From assembly GCA_964030785.1 (NCBI GenBank), contig OZ034978.1:15889453-15953452 (forward strand): 64,000 bases of DNA. The letters are read 5' to 3'. Shown here one piece after another: positions 24,235 through 32,631 of the stretch (position 1 is the stretch's first letter; each line of letters starts with the position of its first letter). The notes under the pieces are model-generated. The model saw only the letters and a list, made by a program, of their open reading frames with translations. It was not told the DNA's origin and searched no databases. A program made the position numbers and the translations under genes. The DNA is from Siderastrea siderea (Eukaryota > Cnidaria > Anthozoa > Scleractinia > Rhizangiidae).

Positions 24235-25390
24235 TTTTCTCTGCCAGCAACCCGGCGAGAAAAATCACTTTGTATCGAAGCAAAATTAAGAAGAAATTAC
24301 GACTGAACGTCATTGAGACACAAATCTAAGTTGTTTCAGAGTGCTTGCTTTCTTAAGACGAAAAGAAACTGTAGAAATAGAATTTTAAGCATTTAGCGCT
24401 TTGTTTACAATTTCTTTCATCGTCCAGTCAATCACTTGTTCTTAAAATTTCACAAACAGCAGGTTTCATACGGAAGGCTTTGACTCCGAAATATCGAGAC
24501 AAGACAAAATAAAGCACAGTAAAATTGGAAAGAGGCATTTAATAAAAATTGTCACACTTTTTATGGCGAGTCAGTACAAAAATCATGCAACAGTCTGAAC
24601 GACAAGCATTGAACAAATCCACCAGAAAAGGCGACATTTTTTGGCTATACCACACAAAATTGACACTGGTTTACCTGTACTCGTTGTGGCTCTATCTGTG
24701 TTCCCTTGCGCAGCTCCAGACATTTAGACACAAGTCAGATGCCATGTAAAATACGTTGAATCGCTTTCACAGTTGTTTGTGTGTTATTTTTAACATTCCG
24801 TCGGCGGGCTCGTAACTAAGAAAAACTGCGTTTTGTGATTTGCGTTTACTGCATAGTAATTATCGTTCAAGTTTAATTATTAATCCTGTCGTCAGTTCGA
24901 TCAAACAAACACATGATGGCTCCGTTATCAGCGTTGTGCGAACGGAGCGATTTCAAACTCGTTCATTTGAACTCCCGCAGCCATAACGGTGAGATCGTAC
25001 AGCTTCAATCCGCTTTGAACGACGATTACAACAATTTTCAGGAAAAATCAAAGACGTACCACATTTCAGAGCCCATAATTGGGAGATTTTTCCCAGACCT
25101 TGTGCTTGTACGTTCACTTCGGAGCAGTTTCATCGATTCATTTAGCTCCGCAAAGAAACGCTGCAACACTTCGCAAGGTTTTGGCGCCTTTTTCGGTCAG
25201 TCATGTGATCGCGATCGATTCTTGTTCCCTCTTATCTCGGAGTCTCTCTCTCTTTTTTTCTCTTTCTTGATTTTATAGCAATTAGTGATTGCGTTTTTAA
25301 TAATAAAAACAATTGTGTACTCGGCATACCGGATATCAAATAATTATAACCATCTTGGTCATATCCAGCACGCCCTCGTTGTACACAAAC
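24235..25390 (+). repeat. Dispersed ~1.2 kb repeat, copy 2
   Basis: Colinear with 8040-9315 from CCAGCAACCCGGCGAGAAAA to the GGATATCAAATAATTATAAC palindrome remnant. It lies wholly inside the 23253-25525 TIR pair, and the 8 kb copy has no such TIRs next to it. Either it was inserted into the element or it is the element's own body and copy 1 is truncated. Confidence 0.72.
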
Positions 25391-25539
25391 TTGCGTGTAG
25401 CCACGCACGTTTATGACGTTGAGGGTGGCGCAATTTTTTCTAAAAATAGCACATTTGTCTTTTTCGATGGGGCTGCTTGGACCCCGCGCTTACGGTCTCC
25501 GTCCCAGATTATGGCTCCTGCACAAGTTTAATACAGAAC

Positions 25540-26580
25540 GTAATATTTAGATGCCATCCGTAAGAATTGTAAGCCATCTGTTCCAAGTAAAGGGTAGAGC
25601 AAAACAAAAACAAAAAATTACAAGGACGTAGCGCACAAATACCTCACGAGGATAGACGATTTGCAAATTGCGATTTGTTTTTTTATATTGTATAGTCTAG
25701 AATCACACTATTTTACGTTGAGCCAAGACAAACCTTATATCACAAAGGTAAAAGGCTGCGAGACAACCATTTAGCGAAGACTTTGGTGGCGCAAAACTGT
25801 GTTCAAAGACATCACCTATGCAGTAGCCTAGGTGTGCCTTAATCACGTGACCCATTGCCTAACTTAGTTAATTAAGCAAAATTATAACTTCCTAAATGCG
25901 ATTGCTGGCTAGATTTACAAAATAACGAAAATCAGCGAAAAAGAAAAAAATATATAACAAAGGGATCTACAGCAGGGGGAACCACAGCTTTAAGATGGCG
26001 GATCTCAAAGCCGTAAGCCATGCAATCAAACTGTTACGCGAAAAAATAATTATATTCTATTCGCAAGAAGGAAGCGACCATGACTGCTTCACAGTCTAGT
26101 TATTTAAATGCATAAGCCAAGAGTGTTCGCTATTATTGTCGAGTTTTTGTTTGGTTTAAAGATACATAACTTGGTAACAAATTGGTAGGACCGTGTAAAA
26201 CTGTTCCCTCGCAATGGACCTGGATTATATTTACAAACAAAAAGGAGATTTCTCAACGCAAGTCAATGGCCAGTTTAAGGTCCAATAACACGCAGATCAA
26301 GTTCCATAATGGAAAGTTTCATTCATTTGACAGTTGACCATTATTAAATTTCTAGGGTAAATACGGTTTTCCACTATGACTATCACTTTTCAAAAGTGAA
26401 TCAAAATGACTAAAATAGTGTAAAATGACCAAACTAACTATAACATTCATATAAACGTGACTCTGAAATTTGAATGGAATCTCAGAGCATGGCCAATGTA
26501 GGCAACAGTTTCACCTCATCTTTTGCTTGCTGTGCATGCACTACATTGCATGGAATTCAATTGGCTGGACACGTGGTGGC
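25540..26580. other. Intergenic, 3' side of the GPCR
   Basis: No coding frame of note. 26130-26260 is shared with 16480-16960 (duplication flank). There are repeated short words around 26370-26440 (AAAATGACTAAAATAG, TGTAAAATGACC). Confidence 0.4.
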
Positions 26581-26591
26581 TCATGAGCCCT

Positions 26592-27494
26592 TTAACAAGT
26601 AAGCTGTTTTACTGCTTTTCTAAACTCTTGCATTCTTATGGCATATATCAGTGGATTAACTATGGAATTGCCTAAATATAACACAGTTACCGTTAATCTA
26701 ATTCGAAACTTTGTACCATAGGACAGTTGTCCACGCACGACGGGTTTAATGGACTTCCAAATAGCCGCGGGCAGAATGGTCAGTATCGAGACAACAGTAA
26801 CTATGAATAAAGTGACGGACAGTTTCCTGTCTGACACAACTGAACCAGAATGGTGAGGAAGAGGGTTACTTTTCGTACTGTAATTAATAATAGCGTATGA
26901 GATTGTGAGTATCAGAAGGGTCACGAAACTGTATGATGCCCATGCGTACGAAATCGCTTCTGGTACACACAGGTAAAGAAAAGTCAACCCAGATGACAGA
27001 AGGAAAGCTATCAACCAACTGCCTATTATGATCTTAAAGTAAACCCATTTCCCAATTAAAGAGTGTCTAAAGGGATAAACTGTTGCGTGTAACCGCTCTA
27101 AAGAAATTAGAGAAAGGTTTGCTTGAGAAGCTAATGGAAATATGCTGCTAAAAGTTAAAATAACAAATTTTCGCCAGCTGAAACAACATCCGGGTTCGAT
27201 CTTGTCGAGGTACAGTCTTGTTTCCAAAGATCCCACCACTACTCCCACCAGTAAATCAGCCACAGTCAGGTTTATTATCAGGTACGTAGTGCGCTTGCGT
27301 AAGTGGCGCTTTCTTGCAAAGGCAAAGATAGTGAAGGCGTTAATGATAAATATCACAATACATTCTGGGATAAGCGCTCCAAACCATCTCTTTTTCTCTC
27401 GTAGGAAAAACTCTTTATCAGTCTCATTAGTCATCCTTAAGAAACTTGGTAGAATCCTCTTCTTTTTTTCATCCAAAGCACACGTAAAGTCCAA
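26592..27494 (-). CDS. Rhodopsin-class (class A) G protein-coupled receptor, intronless
   Basis: A 300-residue seven-helix receptor in a single exon. TM1 is about residues 38-60 (conserved Asn in FIINAFT), TM2 71-91 (NLTVADLLVG, the Asp of the Na+ site), TM3 108-132 ending SLERLHATVYPFRH (ERL replaces DRY), TM4 152-174, TM5 187-205, TM6 226-247 (ILPAAIW; the CWxP motif is degenerate) and TM7 265-286 with NSIVNPLIYAI (NPxxY intact). The C-tail is very short (FRKAVKQLTC). A second Met at residue 21 (MTNETDKEF, with an N-glycosylation site) aligns with the start region of the 3940-4630 pseudogene and may be the true start. Ligand unknown. It resembles the large cnidarian amine/adenosine/melanocortin-like receptor families, which cannot be told apart here. 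Confidence 0.92.
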   Translation of the reverse strand: MDFTCALDEKKKRILPSFLRMTNETDKEFFLREKKRWFGALIPECIVIFIINAFTIFAFARKRHLRKRTTYLIINLTVADLLVGVVVGSLETRLYLDKIEPGCCFSWRKFVILTFSSIFPLASQANLSLISLERLHATVYPFRHSLIGKWVYFKIIIGSWLIAFLLSSGLTFLYLCVPEAISYAWASYSFVTLLILTISYAIINYSTKSNPLPHHSGSVVSDRKLSVTLFIVTVVSILTILPAAIWKSIKPVVRGQLSYGTKFRIRLTVTVLYLGNSIVNPLIYAIRMQEFRKAVKQLTC

Positions 27495-27539
27495 GCTGGG
27501 ATTAAGGAAACATTGAAAACGAGGTTGTTAATATTTACA

Positions 27540-28210
27540 CTAGGCTATATCACGACACCTGAGATATAATGACATTCTAATTTCTATCCATCTTTGTTAG
27601 GTGTTGTATATTGAGGCTCTTTTTGTTACCTCCGTCTTATTCTGTTTAGTTTTTCCTGTACTAAATGTCTGAGATAAGATTGGAGACTGGATATTAATTT
27701 TAATATGAATTTTCTGATTATGTTAACCTTTACATATGGCTTGACAGGTGAGAGAATTTCTGTACAGGTGTTCCGATCTTTGAAAAAAGAAGCCAAGCAA
27801 AAGAACAGAAAATTAATTTTCTTTGCACAACATATATGAGAAGTTGCTTAAGGTCACTTTGAAGCAAAAGAACAAAATGGCTCATAATTCAAATCCACTT
27901 GAAAAAACGGCTAGTATACTATGTATTGCTCGATCCACCTTACATCTGATAAGTGCTCATATTTAGCAACCCACGTACATCACGTCCTCGAATCATTCGG
28001 GAAATTTTTCCTCACTTAATTGTTATATTCACCATGCTGAGTTAAATTATTGACCTGCTGAGCCACCATGAAATAAGAAGCATCAGAATCATTTTATTTC
28101 AGAGCCAAATCTTTAAAGACTCAAGTATCTAAAGAAAGTACTGTCAACAAGACACGGTGTATATAAAGAAGGTAACACGAAACCGAAAATGTTTTACCGA
28201 CATGTTGTTG
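27540..28210. repeat. Upstream flank of the intact GPCR, duplicated near 4.6-5.9 kb
   Basis: Shared blocks with 4860-5870 (see that entry) lie upstream of the receptor start on the minus strand, so promoter and 5' UTR sequence probably sits here. I see no firm TATA or start site. Confidence 0.5.
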
Positions 28211-28439
28211 ACGGCTATGCTATTCTTTTACCCAGCTGCAGGAAGAGCCGCTGTTTGACATACCGTATTTCATTTTCAACCTTTACACTAGATGTGGCTT
28301 TTGGTTCGCCGCGGTGGGGCTTGTTGTCGCTACAAGTATCTAGAACAAATGTGTTTTACTTTTCCTTGCCATTAATATTCCATCCTCTGACGATCATCAA
28401 CAAATTTACACCTATAGCATCTGTCTGAATTATATACGG

Positions 28440-28660
28440 CTGAAACCAACCGAAGCCGCCTTCGAATGTCTATAAACATGTATAAACAGTGTATAAAGAG
28501 CCTCAGAAACGAGAAATTATGTCTAGTTTGGAAAACTCATGTTTTCAACCGACAAGTTGCAAGTCATATTCACTTTGTGAGACACCAACGCCAAATTTAT
28601 TTTGAAAGTTTGAAACAACCTTCCTGAGCCTCATGATCTGAAAGCCTTGCGTTTGCATTT
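28440..28660. repeat. Segment shared with 15300-15560
   Basis: CAACGCCAAATTTATTTTGA (about 28588) and GCCTTGCGTTT (28647) match 15490-15545. It is part of the GPCR-neighbourhood patchwork. Confidence 0.5.
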
Positions 28661-28664
28661 CTGG

Positions 28665-28925
28665 GCAACCGAGGACGAATAACAATAACCGAGTACAAAT
28701 TGTCATTCGACCACGGTTGCTTTTTTAATCGAGGACGATTGCATTCGTGCTCGGTTTCACGGTCTACATTTAAATTTATTCGACCTCGATTGCATTCGTG
28801 CTCTGTTCAAGTACTGAATCGAGCTCGATTGCATTCGTGCTCGGTTTGTGGAAATCGAGCACGAATTTTCAGATCGAGTAAGTTTATTATCCAACTCGAT
28901 GGGGTAGCCGGGGGGGGGGGGGGCG
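28665..28925. repeat. Degenerate CGATTGCATTCGTGCTCGGTT short repeats and a G-run
   Basis: CGATTGCATTCGTGCTCGG occurs near 28736, 28787 (one change) and 28827, each preceded by a CGAG/CGACC word, with further degenerate copies (ACCGAGGACGAAT, ACCGAGTACAAA) upstream. A run of about 14 G follows at 28909-28922. Confidence 0.7.
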
Positions 28926-28996
28926 GAGGTAAATTATTTTTTCAATGAATTAATATCGCAAGAATACCTAGTAGAAAGAGGATGTACACATATTTC

Positions 28997-29188
28997 TTAG
29001 TTGAACGTTCCTGTTGCGGACATTGGAGAAAATGGGGGTTGGGTATTCGCTGCGTCTGGAAAAGACGGCAGCCAGGTTGGCATCGTTCTAGATAAAGGAA
29101 CCTGGGAACGACTTAACTGTCTTTGCTCTGGAAGCAAGAATTGGGAAATTGAGTGAATGGAAGAAATTGCAAGGCAAGCAGAAGACAT
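28997..29188 (-). CDS. Possible coding exon, unrecognised
   Basis: The minus frame ends with LSRSQVPLSRTMPTWLPSF, PDAANTQPPFSPMSATGTFN and a stop. Composition and codon use look more like protein than the surrounding DNA, and a usable acceptor (TTGCTTCCAG) lies within the frame. It could be the terminal exon of a minus-strand gene, possibly an alternative end of the MATH-like gene upstream. No domain recognised. Confidence 0.22.
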   Translation of the reverse strand: MSSACLAISSIHSISQFLLPEQRQLSRSQVPLSRTMPTWLPSFPDAANTQPPFSPMSATGTFN

Positions 29189-29199
29189 AAAGACTTGCC

Positions 29200-30110
29200 C
29201 AGGAAAGCAAGAGACGAGAACTTTTTTCGGTTTTTCGATAACTATTGTATTTACACGACTCTCCCCTGACTTCTCTAAGATTTCACTTTATGAAACTCTT
29301 GCCAGCAAACAATCAAAGAAACAAAAAAGGAAAAAAACTAACACAATCATGTAAAGCATTGTCAAGGTACTATTTTTCGTTACTATTATACAAACCTAAT
29401 TTTAAGACATATTTTGTAAAGTAAACAGTCACTTATTTTTCTCTAAAATTCAAAACTAATTATAATGTGACTGATCATGAATGTTTTCTTTAGCTTCTAA
29501 AATACTTTTAAAAAAGCAGAAGTCTTTAACTTATTTGCTAGATAAAGATCTTCTACTTTGCCCAACGTATAGAAACAAAACACTTCACTCATTTGTGTTA
29601 TTACTTGTTTAAAACCTTAGCCATATAATTACTGACGAACAATATAAAATTAACAAGACAAGAAGCAACTTAAAAATATTCGGCTTCCTATTTACATATC
29701 TCACAATGCTTTAAAGAACGAAGGTTCTAAAAATCAAATTAAACGAACAATTTTTATTCAATAACATGCAAATAGGTGTCCGGGTACTCAAAAGTTTAGT
29801 CCAAGACAACTGCGAAAAACTGAGCAAATTTCATTAGTAAGAGCTAATAAAAGCTGTCCTATAGAAATTCTCCTATCAGTACAAAAACCAATCTACACAG
29901 AAACCAGTTTATTTGAAAATAACATTTATGGAAAGGAAGGTCCATTTTGATAATTTTTCTACAGAACAACCTCCCGCGTAAGACGATTGAATCGTGATAC
30001 AAAAATTTTTATCAACGCGATTATGAGATGGCAATACTGCATTACATGAACAGTGTTGGGTGAAAATGTATCGGCCGGTTTTATACCATCCGTCTGGGAT
30101 GAACTTAAGC
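29200..30110. other. No gene recognised
   Basis: AT-rich DNA with frequent stops. The long minus frame 29909-30445 overlaps the MITE at 30118-30480 and is not taken as a gene. Confidence 0.5.
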
Positions 30111-30117
30111 AAACAAT

Positions 30118-30480
30118 GTTTATTTCTTCTGGTTATCCTTCTCGTTGTTCGTCTCGTATAAAGACGGAGTATCCGTCCATTGGTGTATTTAGACTGCGAG
30201 TAGTCTCTAATTTTGTTGATGGCGATAGTGGGGCGGGCAAAATACACACGCACGCGCGCGCGAAATTTCGAGGAGACGCGACGAGAGGGAAGCACCGAAT
30301 TTGGGCTAATTTTTGTGCGTGCGTGCGTGCGTGTGTATTTGGCCCGCCCCATAATCGCCATCGCCAAAATTAGCGACCACTCGCAGTCTATGGTGTATTT
30401 TGTTCGACTCGACGGACAATCTGTCATGTGTCCGTCTTTGTGCAAGATGTACTACGAAAAGCACAACCAGACGAACTAAG
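30118..30480. mobile_element. ~360-bp MITE with long imperfect inverted repeats
   Basis: TAGACTGCGAGTAGTCTCTA, TGATGGCGATAGTGGGGCGG and AAATACACACGCACGCGCGC (30189-30260) recur inverted at 30310-30395, and the outer parts (TTCTTCTGGTTATCCTTCTC, AAGACGGAGTATCCG) pair weakly with 30400-30480. The inner ends are alternating purine-pyrimidine (CA/CG)n tracts on both sides. The GACTGCGAGTAGTCTC motif is, from memory, common in coral genomic repeats. Confidence 0.78.
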
Positions 30481-30806
30481 TGTTGATCGCCTAAATTCCT
30501 CCCAGTCGGAAAATGCATTGCATGTAATGCTTTAGGCAACATCAGCCAACAGAAAATGTATAATTTCTGGGTGGCAAAGATTATTTGGTATTTCAAACCG
30601 AAATTTTCGGAGAAAGGTAATTGTGCTATATATTCTGAAGTGGCATTTTTATGACTTGATTAGAAAACGAGAAACGTATGTTAATGAGAACAAAAAATTA
30701 TAAACAATTATGCGCCTACATATATTTTCTTTAACAAGCCTTCGATCTGTTGCAGTATTGTCGCCTCAAAATCCCAATTGATGTACAAAATTGTCATTGT
30801 AAATTA

Positions 30807-30975
30807 TTAAAAAACTCTAAGAAAATAAATAATAAATTTTATTTTAATTCGCCCACTTGCATCCACCCATCTGTTGATGTCTTTCATTGCCCTGCCCCAC
30901 ATTTCTCCTTCCTCTATAGTTTGCTCATCGAGAGTTAAGACGGTCTCACTTTCTTCACCTGGCATCATCACAATC
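30807..30975 (-). CDS. MATH-like gene, 3' exon
   Basis: The acceptor TTTCGTCACTTAG precedes GATTGTGATG on the minus strand. The phase (needs one base to complete AG-G) fits the donor of the 31133-31364 exon. It reads RIVMMPGEESETVLTLDEQT, EEGEMWGRAMKDINRWVD, ASGRIKIKFIIYFLRVF and a stop at 30807-30809. The WG..(x)DI..(W)VD..G.I.I.F pattern matches the last strands of a MATH/TRAF-C domain. Confidence 0.55.
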
Positions 30976-31132
30976 CTAAGTGACGAAACAAATTGTTGTT
31001 AGATAACGTTAAAAACTAGTTGAAGACAATGTTGATGATAACGAAGCACGTTTGGTGTTTTTCTTACGTTATCTAGAGCCTTTTTTTAATTCCGGAAAAA
31101 AGATATTTTAATAATTTTTTTTTATATATCTC

Positions 31133-31364
31133 ACCTTATTTTTACGTAAACTGGCTGTGATGCAGACACCAACTGCAAAAACAGATCTTTGTCCGTTGTC
31201 AATATACCTCTCCACTTGTGTCCAGCATGGCTGAACAGCGGACTAGTTATTGGCTCGTGGCTAATATTCTGCTTGGCAATCTGGTCCGGGAAATCGTAAA
31301 TTTCCCAGGAGAAAGAGATCACTTTTTCCTCTTTTTCAAGGGTGGGTTCGGTATCGCATTTCTG
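31133..31364 (-). CDS. MATH (TRAF-C-like) domain exon
   Basis: The acceptor (CTTTTATTTAACAG on the minus strand) and donor (AAAATAAG|GTGAGA) bound a frame reading KCDTEPTLEKEEKVISFSWE, IYDFPDQIAKQNISHEPITS, PLFSHAGHKWRGILTTDKDL, FLQLVSASQPVYVKI. FSWEIYDFPD, SPLFSHAGHKWR and the following hydrophobic strand match the opening of a MATH domain (W.I.NF ... SP.F..GG.KWR). It joins in phase to 30807-30975. MATH domains bind short peptides in ubiquitin-ligase adaptors and TRAF proteins. The N-terminal exon(s), expected at higher coordinates, were not found, so the partner domain is unknown. Confidence 0.55.
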
Positions 31365-31631
31365 TTAAATAAAAGATCAAAAGCTCACATTACTGAGAAC
31401 ATTTACCCTCAAGAGCAAATATAAACATTTCCTTGTTATTGTAGGTGCCAGAATTTTTCGTTTTTGTTCGTTACTCTTTTGTTCCCTTTCCTTGATTAGC
31501 GTCTTTTGTTTTTAGGATTTTTGTTATACTTGTTAGTTTTATTTTGCATATTGTATATATAGTCTCGCAGCTTAATTTTCGGCAGTGTGAGCTAGTTTGT
31601 TCAGTTCAAATCAGTTTGTTAATTCGGCTTT

Positions 31632-31767
31632 ACCTCGGTGTAAGAACATGTGAAACTCACGGATGACGTAAAACAAAGGAAACAAAAACATTTTAAACAA
31701 TACCGTACAGCAAAACAAAAGCTAACAAACAAAGAAAATCTTGTCAGGTTCTTACACCGAGGTAGAC
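31632..31767. repeat. Short inverted repeat TACCTCGGTGTAAGAAC
   Basis: TACCTCGGTGTAAGAAC at about 31632 and its exact reverse complement GTTCTTACACCGAGGTA at about 31749 flank ~100 bp. This is a perfect 17-bp stem with a long loop. Origin unknown; perhaps ends of a small element. Confidence 0.75.
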
Positions 31768-32024
31768 CCGTTAATACAAGTTTCCATTTTCGTTGTCATA
31801 GCCAAAGGATTGTTTTCGTGTTTATCGTCACATTCGTCTTGTAAGTTTCGGCGTCTATTTCGGTTTTGTCCTTTTCTGTACCTTCCTTGTCAGTTGTGTA
31901 TAGTTAGTTTATGTTCATTTCCTATTGTAATTCTTGTTTCAGTTACCGTATCCTTCGTATCCCTTTTGGAAATAAATTGTGTTGAGTATTGGATGCGCGT
32001 TATCTGCGTTTGCGACGACAGTTG

Positions 32025-32170
32025 TAATGGCAAGGTAAAACAAATTGGGATGTTCATGACAAAGATGATCATGCACAGGAAATTGGAAAAGAAATTTGGA
32101 GTGATCTTGGATTGCCCTCGTGCCTCCATACTGCTCCTGAATCAGAAAATCACATGTTTTCAGTTTATTG
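32025..32170 (+). CDS. Short coding-like frame, unrecognised
   Basis: A frame without ATG, bounded by stops, reads WQGKTNWDVHDKDDHAQEIG, then KEIWSDLGLPSCLHTAPESE and ends MFSVY-stop. The residue mix is protein-like and unlike neighbouring frames; the opposite strand is also open (31939-32259). It may be a decayed exon or a transposon-gene tail. No acceptor or donor connects it to the gene starting at 32287. Confidence 0.22.
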
Positions 32171-32286
32171 ACTAGCCTGTGAATAATTTCTCCCCTGCCA
32201 TACAGGCTGTTAATTGATTCACACCCACCCAAATAAAATGCCTGAAAGGTACCCTTCAAACATTCCTTTTTTTCTTTTTCTCATAG

Positions 32287-32631
32287 GTGCACCTTCCTCC
32301 TCACCTGGAACCAATCCACCCTCATCATCTGCTTCTGGTATCACTACTTCTGCTGCTTCATCCATCGCCTCATCTGCCGCTTCATCTTCTGCCCCTAATC
32401 TCACCCCATTTGCCTCTCCACTTGCCACTTCAACTCCCGATTCATCACCTGTGTCCTCTGTTACATCATCAACATCATTTGTATCGTCCTCAACTGCTCC
32501 TCCATCACCTAACCCACTGCCATCCTTCGTTGGGCTGTCTGCATCCACAGGTGCAGTTACCAGTGTTCTAAATGTGGTGAACACACCCATTTCAGCATCA
32601 GCAGTCCAGGATTCTGTGCCTGCGAGTGGAC
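32287..32631 (+). CDS. Exon 1 found: Ser/Thr/Ala/Pro-rich disordered region
   Basis: Acceptor TTTTTCTCATAG, donor GGAC|GTAAGT, phase 1-1, 115 codons. It reads like APSSSPGTNPPSSSAS ... SFVGLSASTGAVTSVLNVVN. Low complexity, predicted disordered and a likely site of O-glycosylation or phosphorylation if exposed. No ATG in frame within the exon, so at least one 5' exon precedes it. Confidence 0.75.

Larger units (their letters stand above)
23253..25525. mobile_element. 2.3 kb element with ~100-bp TIRs
   Basis: AGGAGCTATAATCGGGGATG (23253) pairs with the inverse copy ending at about 25525. GCCCCATCGAAAAAGACAAA and GTGCTATTTTTAGAAAAAAT (23308-23345) recur inverted at 25432-25470. Inside are two plus-strand acidic/basic frames (23470-23817, 23897-24187) and the second copy of the 8-9.3 kb repeat. 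No clean target-site duplication found. Confidence 0.72.

Noticed and set aside
29909..30445. 178-codon minus-strand frame
   Set aside because: Half of it lies in the MITE inverted repeats; no ATG context, splice sites or domain.
32219..32590. Antisense acidic frame across exon 1
   Set aside because: Mirror of the Ser/Thr/Ala codons of exon 1; the plus strand has splice sites and phase continuity.
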